64,000 nt of DNA from Roseobacter denitrificans OCh 114 (lineage in GTDB: Bacteria > Pseudomonadota > Alphaproteobacteria > Rhodobacterales > Rhodobacteraceae). Position numbers and translations under genes: made by a program. The stretch covers positions 3,619,001-3,683,000 of the forward strand of contig NC_008209.1 of NCBI RefSeq assembly GCF_000014045.1, read 5' to 3'. Shown piece by piece: positions 1-9,357 of the stretch. Each line of letters begins with the position of its first letter. Position 1 is the stretch's first letter. The notes under the pieces were generated by a model. The model searched no databases, was not told the origin of the DNA, and saw nothing but the letters and a program-made list of their open reading frames with translations.

Positions 1-3000
1 CGGGGTGAGCGAGGTGATCCCGTCTTCGTCACGCGCGTAATGCATCGCAAAAAGACCGACAAAACCGTAAATGCCAAAGCCCGATTGCGCCAGCGGGATG
101 GCGACAGGCAGTTCGACCTCAAGCGCGATGGCCACACCTGTTGCCGGGCCGCCCGCAGATTCCGGGATCTGCGCAATCGCGATTTGCGCCGCAATCCGCA
201 TCTTGACGGGGATCAGGCGGACATCAATGCCGCCCTTGATCTCGGTGCCGGCATCCCCGTTGTTGAACTCCAGATAGCCCGATCCCTCCAGCACACCCGG
301 CACTTTCAACCCCGCGCCAAAGGCGGTCAGTTCCGGCGGTCCCAGCGGATCAATCGGCATGCGCACCCGCGCGCGATCCACCGACACCACGCCCAGATCA
401 ATGGCAAAGCCGAGGTCAATTTCAAAATTCAGCGGGTTTGTCCGTGCAATCCGCGCGCCCAGCACCTGTAAAATCTGCCCCAGAGGGTCAGCCACGCGGA
501 TGGCGCCGGGGCCGGACACATCAATGGAATAGCCTTTGGAACTGTCGAAAACGGGTCTCAGGTCGAACTGACCGCCCCCGCCGGGCGGCACACCAAAGCT
601 CAGCCCAATGGCTTTGTAGCGCACGGCGAGCGGTGTATCGCGCGGGATTTCCAGCAGCGGGTCGCCATCGCCAAACGCGATATTGACGGATACGGCCGTC
701 TCCACATCGAACAGGAAACTCATCAGCCAGCGATCCCCCTGCCGCCGGAACGCGCCTTCCCCGCCGAACAGGATCACCCGTTCGATGTTGAAAAACCCCG
801 CCTGTGCCAGCCCCGTTGCAACACCCACCGCGGCAGCCGACGCCACAAGAGGTGCGATGCTGCCATCCGAGCCCTGCGCTGGCGTGCTCTCCGCCAGCAA
901 GGGCGTGAAAATCGTGGTCATGCCCAGCAGATCGCGCCCGAAGTTCTTGGGCTTCAGGGTTTGCCCCGGCAGTTGCCCGGTCATCAAAAGCCCGTCTTTA
1001 TCCGCCGGGTCCGCGCCGATATAAAGCTTGACCTCATCGGTCTGGCTTGCCGGGTCGGTCTGGTAGAGAAACAGGAAATCGGTAATACCGTCCGCCGGAT
1101 TATTTCCAATCCCGCGAATATCATCCGGCAGTTCGGTCGCCCCGCCGTTTTGCAGCGTGCTTTCCAGACCGGTCTGGAAATCAATCTTGCCCGAAAGCTC
1201 AAGTGCGACGAACTGGTTGCGGATTATGCGCACTTTCAGACGCGCCGAATGGAACCAATCCGGGGTGGCGGGATCATTGGGCGGTGTATCGGGCACCACG
1301 GGGGGCGGCAATGGCTCGGGCGCTGCCGGCCTGCGCACGGTGCCGGTGATGACCTCACCCGGCAGGTTGACCGAAAAGCCGCTGATAGTCGCTTTCCAGT
1401 ATTGCGATCTATTGGTCGGACCTTGGGTTTTCCAGACGCTGTCGCGCCAACTGGCGGTGAAGGTCTCGCCCGAGGGTGCGTTGGCGCCGGTGAAACTGGG
1501 TGGAAAACGATCCTCGATCAAGGCGCGCATCCCTTCTGCACGCCGTTGGCTCAGCTTCCAGTTATACTGCGCCTTGGAATCGTCCCCGTCCCAACTGGCC
1601 GTGCCGGTGATGGTGACATCCTTGGGATTGATGCGCGACAGAATATCCGCGTAGGCGACATCAAAGGCCCGCGCCCCCGGTTGCCAATCTGATGTTTTGC
1701 TCGCGGTCAGTGCTTCCTTGTCACGGATATGCCCCGGCACGCGCGCATAATCGGTGTAATCCACCTTGGGTGGCGTATCAAAACGGAAAAACCCGACGAG
1801 CGATGTCACCGCATCGTCCGGCGTGCGCGCCTCGATCGCGCGGGACTGACCGCCCGTCACTTCGATATCCACCGTCACGCCGACCGTGGGCGGGCCGCCG
1901 TCAATGCGCCACTCGGTTGCGGGTGGCACGCTGAACCCCGCCAGACTGACCCTGACGCCGCCCGTCTCGCGGTTGTCGCTGAGCAAGGCCAGCGGCGGTG
2001 CATCCAGCGACTGCGCGCCGCGCGTGATGGATGTGGTTTCCAGAATGGCGGCGAGCGGAGCGCCCGGCGGCGGCGCGATCGCGGGCGGCGCGCGCCGTCC
2101 CACCGAAACGGTCAGGGTTGCTTGTTTGGGCTGCGCGCTTGCATCACTCGCTGTAATCGTGATCGTTCGGGTGCCGGTTGCGGGCGCTGTCACGTCATGC
2201 ACGATGCCCGCCTGCGCCCCACTGCCCTGATCCACGGTGACGCTGTAAGGCGCGCGCCCCCCGCGCACATCCACCGCCAGCCGCGTGGTTTCCGGCAGGG
2301 CCGCAGTTGCATTGCCCGGGCTGGTGCGCGTGATACCGATCCCGCGCCCGTCACTGGCAAAGAAATTCGCACCGATCACCAGATCGCCGCCGCCCTGATT
2401 GATGACAGCAACATCAAAATCGCCCGTGACCCCGTTGGAGCCACCCAATCCGATCAACAGGTTTTCAACACCTGCGTTGACGGCGAAATCCTCCGCCCCG
2501 TTAGGGGCAAAGAAAATCCGTATTTCCGGGAGGTAAAGCCCGGTCCAGGCTTCATCAAAACCGAATTGCGACAGGACTTCGGGCGGTGTGTAGCCATCCG
2601 ACAGGTCCAGATAGGCAGAGCGAAAGCCAAACCCCACCACGCGGCCTGACCCGATAAAGGCGTGATGCGGCTCCATGGTGACAAGCTCGGCTGCCGAAAG
2701 CGCGCCCGGATCATCAAGGCCAGAGGCCCCCAGCGACAAAAGGCAGACCTGCACCTGCGCGTTCGTATCGGTCCCTTGGGTCAGCCGCAGCTTGACCTTG
2801 GGCAGATGAAACACGACGTCGCGGCGCGACGGATGTGGCACCAGCAAGCCATCCGCGCGCATCTCGGCAGGCTCCAGGAACGGCGGGCGCATTTCTATGC
2901 CCGACAGGACCAGATCCAGCGTGAACCCGGTGTTTGGATAATCCGACGGCGGCGGATCAATCGGGGGCGCGTCAAGCGCGTCCAGCACATCGCGCACCGC

Positions 3001-3378
3001 TTGAAACGCAGCATCCCCACCGGCAACCCCCGCAACACCGTCGGCGATAATGGCGCCCGACACACGCGGGACGGTCATGCTGAACTCGACCTTTGTGTCG
3101 GTTACGTCCAGCCACGGTTCTGAGCGGTCGGGCTGGTTTCTGGGATGTCCTTCCGAATTTGCCGCCGCCCCGCTGAGCGTGCCTGTGCTGGGATCAAAAG
3201 TGGGCAGGTCCACATCCCCCGAAAAACGCCCGATGCCACGGATGACCATGCCACCGGGGCCGGTCGCGGTCTCGTAGCTTTCAACGTAAATGACGGAGAG
3301 AACAGCGTGCCAAGGGGTTGCTTCGCCGCGCAGAATATAGGGGCGAAAAAGATCAACCAAGGATAGATCAAAAGGCAT
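1..3378 (-). CDS. Giant unexported protein with OmpA-like segment, 3' end outside window
   Basis: I read one uninterrupted minus-strand frame from ATG at 3378 to the window edge, 1126 codons with no stop, so the protein is longer than this. The start MPFDLSLVDLFRP has no signal peptide or membrane helix. Residues about 550-640 contain a stretch resembling the OmpA C-terminal fold (DVTITGTASWDGDD, then KLSQRRAEGMRALIED). Around residues 330-440 there are Ig/cadherin-like beta-strand sequences. The last 150 visible residues are Gly/Ile/Pro-rich beta repeats (IDLGVVSVDRARVRMPIDP) that recall very large families such as DUF6603, a resemblance I cannot verify. AAGG lies about 12 bases before the start. 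The many plus-strand reading frames here are shadows. Function unknown. Confidence 0.8.
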   Translation of the reverse strand, partial: MPFDLSLVDLFRPYILRGEATPWHAVLSVIYVESYETATGPGGMVIRGIGRFSGDVDLPTFDPSTGTLSGAAANSEGHPRNQPDRSEPWLDVTDTKVEFSMTVPRVSGAIIADGVAGVAGGDAAFQAVRDVLDALDAPPIDPPPSDYPNTGFTLDLVLSGIEMRPPFLEPAEMRADGLLVPHPSRRDVVFHLPKVKLRLTQGTDTNAQVQVCLLSLGASGLDDPGALSAAELVTMEPHHAFIGSGRVVGFGFRSAYLDLSDGYTPPEVLSQFGFDEAWTGLYLPEIRIFFAPNGAEDFAVNAGVENLLIGLGGSNGVTGDFDVAVINQGGGDLVIGANFFASDGRGIGITRTSPGNATAALPETTRLAVDVRGGRAPYSVTVDQGSGAQAGIVHDVTAPATGTRTITITASDASAQPKQATLTVSVGRRAPPAIAPPPGAPLAAILETTSITRGAQSLDAPPLALLSDNRETGGVRVSLAGFSVPPATEWRIDGGPPTVGVTVDIEVTGGQSRAIEARTPDDAVTSLVGFFRFDTPPKVDYTDYARVPGHIRDKEALTASKTSDWQPGARAFDVAYADILSRINPKDVTITGTASWDGDDSKAQYNWKLSQRRAEGMRALIEDRFPPSFTGANAPSGETFTASWRDSVWKTQGPTNRSQYWKATISGFSVNLPGEVITGTVRRPAAPEPLPPPVVPDTPPNDPATPDWFHSARLKVRIIRNQFVALELSGKIDFQTGLESTLQNGGATELPDDIRGIGNNPADGITDFLFLYQTDPASQTDEVKLYIGADPADKDGLLMTGQLPGQTLKPKNFGRDLLGMTTIFTPLLAESTPAQGSDGSIAPLVASAAAVGVATGLAQAGFFNIERVILFGGEGAFRRQGDRWLMSFLFDVETAVSVNIAFGDGDPLLEIPRDTPLAVRYKAIGLSFGVPPGGGGQFDLRPVFDSSKGYSIDVSGPGAIRVADPLGQILQVLGARIARTNPLNFEIDLGFAIDLGVVSVDRARVRMPIDPLGPPELTAFGAGLKVPGVLEGSGYLEFNNGDAGTEIKGGIDVRLIPVKMRIAAQIAIAQIPESAGGPATGVAIALEVELPVAIPLAQSGFGIYGFVGLFAMHYARDEDGITSLTP

Positions 3379-3756
3379 CAGTCAAACACCCTTGCAAATC
3401 GTGCGAATTGTAAAACAGCGCTGTAAAATGGCAGTAATCTAAAAGTTAATACAACCATAACTAGTGCCTTGAGTCAAACCAGGCTGCGTGGGAACATGCC
3501 TCTGGTGCCCTGCGTGGCGCATCAAGCGCTTGGGGAAACGGGTCTGATACGATTGCGAAACGCGACTGCAACGCGGAGAAAATATGATGATTAGTGGTTT
3601 TAAAACGTGTACTTAACGAAAGACTGGTCTGTTTGGGGCACGCTTTGCCTCGCGTACATCAGCCTGCAGTCATGCCGCATCACACGCCACCGATCAGAGG
3701 CGCAGATCATCGCCCCTTCAACCTCCAGAGTGGCGCTGCCCGAGTGTATCCGCAGC
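3379..3756. other. Intergenic region between giant gene and PfkB kinase
   Basis: I see no gene here. The part nearest the giant gene (3379-3480) is clearly AT-richer than its surroundings and should hold its promoter. On the minus strand TTGACT (3472-3477) and TTGTAT (3449-3454) are 17 bases apart, a weak sigma-70-like pair. A perfect 10-base palindrome ACAGCGCTGT lies at 3415-3424, between that pair and the start codon, and could be an operator. The rest (3481-3756) shows nothing recognisable. Confidence 0.4.
3449..3477 (-). promoter_or_regulatory. Weak sigma-70-like promoter for the giant gene
   Basis: TTGACT at 3472-3477 and TTGTAT at 3449-3454, read on the minus strand, are separated by 17 bases. 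The -35 fits well; the -10 is poor against TATAAT. It is placed 71 bases before the ATG at 3378 in an AT-rich stretch. Inference from position and spacing only. Confidence 0.25.
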
Positions 3757-4659
3757 CTAAAGCAGCGCCTCGACCTCTGCGCGGCTTGGCATCGCAGGTG
3801 CGGTGCCGGGCCGTGTCACGGATATGCCCGCAGTGGCGCATCCATACTGCACCGCACGTTCGACGGGCATGCCTTCGCTGAGGGCCGCCGCGAAGGCGCC
3901 GTTGAAGGCGTCCCCCGCACCGGTTGTTTCCACGACCGGGCCGGCATTCACGGCCGGGACCAGACCGTGGCCTGCAAGATAGGCACCCTGTTCGCCCATG
4001 GTGATGATGGGACGGCCGACCCCCATCTCTGACAGGGCCTCACAAGCTTTCTGTGCGCTGCCTGCATCGGTAACGGCAACGCCGGTCAGGGCCTCGGTTT
4101 CAGTTTCATTGGGTGTGACGTAGTCGCACAGCGCCAACATGCCGGGCGGCAAAGGGGCGGCGGGTGCGGGGTTCAGGACTGTCGTGACGCTGGCCTGTCG
4201 CGCGATTTCAAGCGCTTTGACGGCGGCGTCCATCGGTTGTTCAAGCTGGGTGACGAAGACATCCGCGCCCTTGATCAGCGCCGCCTGTGCCTGCACGTCC
4301 TGCGGACTGATAAAGGCCGCAGCACCGGGCGCGATAATGATCGCATTGTCGCCCGTGCTCTCTTCGATAAAGATATGTGCGGCACCGGTGTAGCTGTCTG
4401 CCATCTGGACCGCATGCGGGGTGACACCAGCTGTGCGCCAGGTCTCAAGCGCCAACCGGCCGAAGTCATCTTGCCCGAGCCGCGAAATCAGATGTGTTTC
4501 AGCCCCCAGCCGCGCAGATGCCACGGCCTGATTGGACCCTTTGCCGCCTGGACCAAGGGCAAAGGATTTGCCCATGATCGTCTCGCCCATCCTTGGCATA
4601 CGGTCCGCCCGATAGGCCGTATCAGCCACGAATACGCCCAGAATAACGACCCGGCCCAT
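3757..4659 (-). CDS. rbsK: PfkB-family sugar kinase, ribokinase-like
   Basis: This 300-residue cytoplasmic kinase should phosphorylate a sugar released by the neighbouring ABC importer. The N-terminal PfkB signature GPGGKGSNQA (about residues 37-46) and the C-terminal ETTGAGDAFNG, with the catalytic Asp, are intact, and the length matches ribokinases. It starts one base after the stop of the RbsD/FucU-type gene, so the two are translationally coupled and probably share an operon with the ABC ATPase upstream. The neighbouring mutarotase supports ribose, fucose or a similar pyranose/furanose as substrate, but the PfkB signatures alone do not fix the sugar. Confidence 0.85.
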   Translation of the reverse strand: MGRVVILGVFVADTAYRADRMPRMGETIMGKSFALGPGGKGSNQAVASARLGAETHLISRLGQDDFGRLALETWRTAGVTPHAVQMADSYTGAAHIFIEESTGDNAIIIAPGAAAFISPQDVQAQAALIKGADVFVTQLEQPMDAAVKALEIARQASVTTVLNPAPAAPLPPGMLALCDYVTPNETETEALTGVAVTDAGSAQKACEALSEMGVGRPIITMGEQGAYLAGHGLVPAVNAGPVVETTGAGDAFNGAFAAALSEGMPVERAVQYGCATAGISVTRPGTAPAMPSRAEVEALL

Positions 4660-5106
4660 CTATGACGCATCCGGTGGCACAACGCCCTTGCGAAAGGCAA
4701 AGCAGCCGTAAAACCGCCGCTCACCGGTCTGGATCACCGCATAGGCTTTTTTGGATCGGTCGTAAAACGCAAACCGTTCGATGCTCATCATTGTCAGCCC
4801 GCCAGCGGCAGAGACCTCTTGCTGAACCTCCTGCATGACGGGCAGGATCGTGTCTGGCTCATCCACAACCTCCATTCGGGCGGCGGCATCATCGACGAAT
4901 GTATCAATCGGATAGACGGACAGCACCGCGCGCACCACCTCGGCAGCGGGTCTGTCAATGCGCAGGATTTCACCCAGCACAGTATCCCGCGCGACACTGT
5001 CAGAGGGAAAATTGGTATCCGCAATGATCAGATCATCGCCATGACCCATTGCGCGCAGGGCAAAGAGCACCTCCGCATTCAAGATGGGGTCAATTCCTTT
5101 CAACAT
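4660..5106 (-). CDS. RbsD/FucU-family sugar mutarotase
   Basis: The 148-residue protein begins MLKGIDPILNAEVLFALRAMGHGDD and continues IIADTNFP, the N-terminal pattern of the RbsD/FucU family; the His in GHGD and the following Asp are the conserved catalytic positions. The N-terminal block looks more like FucU (L-fucose mutarotase) than RbsD (D-ribose pyranase). Members interconvert sugar anomers so that transported sugar meets its kinase in the right form. GAAAGGACG before the ATG is a good ribosome site. It lies between the ABC ATPase and the PfkB kinase genes on the same strand. Confidence 0.85.
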   Translation of the reverse strand: MLKGIDPILNAEVLFALRAMGHGDDLIIADTNFPSDSVARDTVLGEILRIDRPAAEVVRAVLSVYPIDTFVDDAAARMEVVDEPDTILPVMQEVQQEVSAAGGLTMMSIERFAFYDRSKKAYAVIQTGERRFYGCFAFRKGVVPPDAS

Positions 5107-5191
5107 GGATCACGTCCTTTCCTGTTCATCGCTTTACTCCGGTTGGCGCCGCCACAGCGATGCCTGCCTGACTGCGCACAGCACGACCTGA

Positions 5192-6229
5192 TCACACCAT
5201 CCGTTGGCCGGTTTGCGCATCGAAACAATGCAGCCGGTCCGGATCTGGCATCAGGTGAATGGTGCTGCCCGGCGCAAAGGCGTGGCGTTCACGAAACACC
5301 GCTGTGACGTCCTGACCTGCGTAGCGCAAGAACACCATGGTTTCCGACCCGGTCGGCTCGACCACTTTGACCTCCATGGGCAGACCGTCATCCGACAGGA
5401 TCAGATGTTCGGGCCGCACCCCAAGGTTGACCTTGCCAGACCCCGACGGCCCCGCGAACGAATGATCCCCGATGCGAATCTGCCCGCCCACAAGTTCGGC
5501 AGACAGCAGGTTCATCGACGGCGCACCGATAAAAGTTGCCACGAATTCATTGGCCGGGTTGTCATAAAGTTCAAGCGGGGTGCCGAGCTGTTCGATCACC
5601 CCGCCCTGCATGACAACGATACGGTCGGAAAGGGTCATCGCCTCGATCTGATCATGGGTGACAAACACAGTGGTTGTCTTGAGCCGTTGGTGCAGTTCCT
5701 TGATTTCCGTACGCATCTGGATGCGCAATTTGGCGTCAAGGTTCGACAAGGGTTCATCGAACAGGAACACCTGCGGATCGCGCACGATGGCGCGCCCCAT
5801 CGCCACTCTCTGACGTTGCCCACCGGACAGATGCCTTGGCTTGCGGTCCAGATAATCGGTGAGGCTGAGGATCTCTGCCGCCTCTTTGACGCGGCGGTCA
5901 ATCTCGGCGCGGTCGGTCTTGGCGACCTTGAGCGCAAAGCCCATGTTCTCGGCCACGGATTTATGCGGATAAAGCGCATAGGTCTGGAACACCATGGCAA
6001 TGTCGCGCTGCGCGGGGGGCAGGTTATTCACCACACGGTCCCCGATGGAAATCGTCCCGCCGTTGATTGGCTCAAGCCCCGCGATCATGCGCAAAAGCGT
6101 CGATTTCCCGCAACCTGACGGACCAACCAGTGCTACAAACTCACCATCCGCAATATCGACATTCAGGTCACGAATGACCTCAACAGACCCGTATGATTTG
6201 CGAATATCCGCGATCCTGACGTCAGCCAT
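5192..6229 (-). CDS. Sugar ABC transporter ATP-binding protein, MalK/UgpC type
   Basis: This 345-residue cytoplasmic ATPase carries Walker [10 protein letters not shown] (residues 36-44), the Q-loop, the signature LSGGQRQR (134-141), Walker B VFLFDEP (154-160) and the H-loop His192. A C-terminal extension of about 110 residues forms the TOBE regulatory domain typical of MalK/UgpC/MsmK proteins. It is divergent from the binding-protein gene at 6447 and is the only ATPase near the two permeases at 9358-11372, so together they should make one complete importer. It leads the minus-strand operon that continues into the mutarotase and the PfkB kinase. Confidence 0.92.
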   Translation of the reverse strand: MADVRIADIRKSYGSVEVIRDLNVDIADGEFVALVGPSGCGKSTLLRMIAGLEPINGGTISIGDRVVNNLPPAQRDIAMVFQTYALYPHKSVAENMGFALKVAKTDRAEIDRRVKEAAEILSLTDYLDRKPRHLSGGQRQRVAMGRAIVRDPQVFLFDEPLSNLDAKLRIQMRTEIKELHQRLKTTTVFVTHDQIEAMTLSDRIVVMQGGVIEQLGTPLELYDNPANEFVATFIGAPSMNLLSAELVGGQIRIGDHSFAGPSGSGKVNLGVRPEHLILSDDGLPMEVKVVEPTGSETMVFLRYAGQDVTAVFRERHAFAPGSTIHLMPDPDRLHCFDAQTGQRMV

Positions 6230-6446
6230 GCCGTTTCCACTCCCCCTGAATTAACGCGATGCTAAACAATGAAAAATTCACTGTCCACGGGGTCACACAG
6301 CTTTTGTTGACTAAACGTATTTCTCGACCATACTCGCGCGTTGATGGGGGAGCTTACGGTATCGGTCAATCAGATAAACCTGATGGCTGGCTTATCTGCC
6401 GCCTGCCCGTTCCAGCAGATCTGACTTACTTCCAGGGAGGACACAA

Positions 6447-8078
6447 ATGAAGGTCGAACTTTACAACTACATCCGCGCGGCGCAAAAACTGAATCGCCGC
6501 CAGATGCTCAAGGGCACCGCCGCCGTTGGCGCCATGGCCATGATGCCAAAAGGGGCCGCAATGGCGGACGGGCACGGCAATGTGCGTGCCGATATCCTGA
6601 AAATCCCCGGCGTGGGCATGGGAACGCCGACGGACAGCGACTATCAGAAGGTCGGCGCGATGTGCATGGAAGGCACCAAGGCGAATGTGGCCGAAGGGGA
6701 ATTCGAAGGGGTTGAGCTGACCTTCATGGGACTGAACAACCAGAACCAGCACAACTTCATCTTCCGTGGTTTCCTGCGCGCGTGGGAGGATTACACCGGG
6801 GCCAAGATCAACTGGATCGACCTCGCACAGGCCGATTACAACGCCCGCCTGCAACAGTCGATTGCGACAGGGACGGTGGATTTCGACATCATCGAAATGG
6901 GTGCCCCGTTTGAAGGCGACGTGTTGGGCAAGGGCCTCGCCTCGGAGATGCCGGACTGGGTCAAAGAGCAGATCGACATGGACGACTATGTGGATTACCT
7001 CAAAGCGCCGGTCGGCACATGGGATGGCAAGACATATCGCGTCTCGATTGATGGCGACACACATACATTCGCCTATCGCAAGGACTATTTCGGCGCGGAT
7101 TCCATCACCGGTCGTGATGTGCCAACGACATGGCCAGAGGTCAATCAGATCACCAAAGACCTCATCGGCAAGGAAGATCCGCTGACCGGTCTGCCCGCGC
7201 ATGGCTATCTGGACCCGCTCAAGGGCTGGGGCGGTTTCGGGTTCTATTTCCTCGAAAACCGCGCGGCTCCCTATGCCAAACACCCTGATGATCCGGCATG
7301 GCTGTTTGATCCCGACACGATGAAACCCCGCGTGAACAATCCGGCCTTCGTGCAGGCGATCCAGGACGTGATGGATCTGATCGAAGCGGGTGCTTACCCC
7401 ACCGATCAGATCAACGCAGACCCCGGCACAACGGCCTTCCAGCAGTTCCTTGCAGGCACCGGCGGCATGATCAGCTGGTGGGGCGATGTTGGTGCATCCG
7501 CACGCACGTCCGACACTTCCGTTGTCGGTGATGTAGTGGGCTTCAGCATCAACCCGGGCAGCGAAAAGGTCTGGAACACCGCCGCAGGGCAATGGGATGA
7601 AATGCCCAACGTCGCCCCGAACAACGCCTATATCGGCTGGGGCATCTATGTGATGGCCACCGTAGAGGGCGACGAGAAGAAGAAAAAGGCGGCGTGGTCG
7701 GTGGCCGCACATCTGGGCGGCAAAGACATCTCGCTCTGGGCATCTGCTTATCCAACCGGGTTCCAGCCCTATCGCAACTCGCACTTCCAGTATGAAGAGT
7801 GGGAAGAGGCAGGCTATGACCGCGCCTTTGTCGAAGACTACCTCGGTTCAAACGCGGACAGCTACAACCATCCGAACGCCGCTGTGGAACCGCGCATTCC
7901 CGGTATTTTCCAATACTATTCCGTCGCCGAAGACGAATTGGCCAAGGGCTACGCCGGTCAATACGCCTCAGCACAGGAAACGGCAGACGCCATCGCGGCA
8001 GCCTGGGAGAAGATCACCGACCAGATCGGTCGCGAAAGCCAGATCGCGCTTTACAAGGCATCTCTGGGCCTTTCATAG
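6447..8078 (+). CDS. Tat-exported sugar ABC transporter substrate-binding protein
   Basis: The 543-residue protein starts MKVELYNYIRAAQKL followed by the twin-arginine motif NRRQMLKG, an Ala/Met hydrophobic stretch and a likely cleavage site near AAMADG, so it should be exported folded by the Tat system. The body has features of family 1 extracellular solute-binding proteins, such as an aromatic-rich ligand site and tandem DY/DW residues, and is longer than the usual 400-450 residues. GGGAGGACACAA before the ATG is a strong ribosome site. It is transcribed divergently from the ATPase gene; its permeases lie 1.3 kb downstream, beyond a YHS gene. Carbohydrate is the likely ligand; the exact one is unknown. 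Confidence 0.9.
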   Translation: MKVELYNYIRAAQKLNRRQMLKGTAAVGAMAMMPKGAAMADGHGNVRADILKIPGVGMGTPTDSDYQKVGAMCMEGTKANVAEGEFEGVELTFMGLNNQNQHNFIFRGFLRAWEDYTGAKINWIDLAQADYNARLQQSIATGTVDFDIIEMGAPFEGDVLGKGLASEMPDWVKEQIDMDDYVDYLKAPVGTWDGKTYRVSIDGDTHTFAYRKDYFGADSITGRDVPTTWPEVNQITKDLIGKEDPLTGLPAHGYLDPLKGWGGFGFYFLENRAAPYAKHPDDPAWLFDPDTMKPRVNNPAFVQAIQDVMDLIEAGAYPTDQINADPGTTAFQQFLAGTGGMISWWGDVGASARTSDTSVVGDVVGFSINPGSEKVWNTAAGQWDEMPNVAPNNAYIGWGIYVMATVEGDEKKKKAAWSVAAHLGGKDISLWASAYPTGFQPYRNSHFQYEEWEEAGYDRAFVEDYLGSNADSYNHPNAAVEPRIPGIFQYYSVAEDELAKGYAGQYASAQETADAIAAAWEKITDQIGRESQIALYKASLGLS

Positions 8079-8092
8079 TCCGGTTGAAAAGG

Positions 8093-8119
8093 GAAGGCGC
8101 GGTTTGTTTCCGCGCCTTC
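8093..8119 (+). terminator. Hairpin after the binding-protein gene
   Basis: A perfect 10-bp stem, GAAGGCGCGG (8093-8102) with CCGCGCCTTC (8110-8119), and a 7-base loop lies 15 bases after the stop. No U-tract follows, so it may act as an mRNA stabiliser or attenuator as well as a terminator. Confidence 0.6.
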
Positions 8120-8489
8120 TGCCCTGATCAGGCAGCGTAAACACCACGCATGACTTGCAGCGGCGGGTCCGGGTACAACCCGGGCTGCAGCACCTAAGCG
8201 CAAAACGTCTCTTGCGCAGCGACTGCGCCACCCATCGAAACCAAACCGTTCCTTGCGCGCCATGGGGTCAACACCTTATCGCGCACGCCGGTTGCATGCC
8301 CCGTGCACAGCAAGCGCCGTGGCAAGCAGGCATGAATTGCTCTTGCGCCGCGCGTCAACAGTGCGCGCGGATATCACAGACTTTTGGCGAAACTGTGAAT
8401 GAAACGTCAACCGAGTTCATTAGTCATTCGCGCGACCACCACATAGGCTTGTGGCACGCAAACGGATCACTTCAGTAAAAGGACTTCAC
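8120..8489. other. Intergenic region before the YHS gene
   Basis: About 370 bases in which I find no coding frame with a convincing start or family likeness on either strand. It probably holds the YHS gene's own promoter, since a hairpin precedes it; no clear -35/-10 pair stands out. Confidence 0.4.
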
Positions 8490-8969
8490 ATGACACTCAA
8501 GAATATTCGCCGGGGTTTTGCCATTGCCACATTGGCCGCCCTCGTTTCCGTCGGCAGTGCCCACGCGGCTGACGAATTCTTTATCTCCGACACAAACAAG
8601 AACATCGCCATCAATGGGTATGATGCCGTCGCCTATCACACGGCCGGAAAGCCGGTAAAAGGTGATGCGAACTTCAAATACGAGCACATGGATGTCGTCT
8701 GGAAATTCTCTTCTGCCGAGAACATGGCGGCTTTCCAGGCTGATCCGGCGAAATTTGCCCCTGCCTATGGCGGCTGGTGCACGGTCGGGGCCAGCAAAGG
8801 CAAGAAAATCGCCACTAAACCTGAGTTGTTCAAGGTGGTTGACGGTCAACTCTACCTGAATTCCTCCGATGGAGCGCACAACCTGTTCCTCAAGGACGAA
8901 GCAGGCACCATCGATACGGCGGACAAGAACTGGACAGAAATCGAAAGCAAGCCCGCATCCTCGCTGTGA
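8490..8969 (+). CDS. Secreted YHS-domain protein
   Basis: I start the gene at ATG 8490, preceded by AAAAGGACTTCAC; the frame is open to 8451 but that start has no ribosome site. The 159-residue product has a clear Sec signal (MTLKNIRRGFAIATLAALVSVGSAHA, cleavage about residue 26). The mature part has YHS features: NGYDAVAYHTAGKPVKGD and FQADPAKFAPAYGGWCTVG, including the single conserved Cys. YHS domains bind metals and are common in periplasmic proteins of marine alphaproteobacteria; no reaction is established for this one. It sits between the sugar-binding protein and its permeases and is bracketed by hairpins, so it is probably expressed alone. Confidence 0.85.
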   Translation: MTLKNIRRGFAIATLAALVSVGSAHAADEFFISDTNKNIAINGYDAVAYHTAGKPVKGDANFKYEHMDVVWKFSSAENMAAFQADPAKFAPAYGGWCTVGASKGKKIATKPELFKVVDGQLYLNSSDGAHNLFLKDEAGTIDTADKNWTEIESKPASSL

Positions 8970-9357
8970 TAACCAGGGGCTGACAAGACGGGATCTTGTC
9001 AGGACATCGAAAGGGCGCGCACCTCTGCGCGCCCTTTCACGCTCTCGGTCATATAAGGTGGTTAGGATGCAGTGCGGACCTCCCTGATCAAAGCAACGCT
9101 TGCATCCGGCGGCACAGACGCTCAAGCGTCAGAAGAATTGTCTGATTTCTCGATCTCAGGTCTGATCCACTGTTTTGCTTCACACGGACGCAACAGCACA
9201 AAAGCCACCGCGCGTTTACTGCACCACCCCCAGACCCGCACTTTCCAGCATCTTGACGAAAAGTCCCCGGCCACGGGCCAGAATCGGGTTTTCATAAAAT
9301 CACGCGCAGAGATTTTTTCGCCTTAACACTCTGCACCATCCTCGCTAACGTCCCGTT
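8970..9357. other. Intergenic region between YHS gene and permease operon
   Basis: It holds the hairpin at 9009-9038. The remaining roughly 320 bases up to the permease start show no credible gene and should carry the permease promoter; I see no strong Shine-Dalgarno before ATG 9358. Confidence 0.4.
9009..9038 (+). terminator. Strong terminator after the YHS gene
   Basis: A perfect 12-bp stem, GAAAGGGCGCGC (9009-9020) and GCGCGCCCTTTC (9027-9038), with a 6-base loop, 39 bases after the YHS stop. The stem has the A-rich/T-rich ends of an intrinsic terminator. Confidence 0.75.

Noticed and set aside
40..3366. Many plus-strand frames covering the first 3.4 kb
   Set aside because: They overlap one continuous minus-strand frame of 1126 codons; their Arg/His/Gln-rich translations have the look of antisense shadows.
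6426..7784. A 452-residue minus-strand frame opposite the binding protein
   Set aside because: It is the antisense of a convincing Tat-exported binding protein and has no family pattern.
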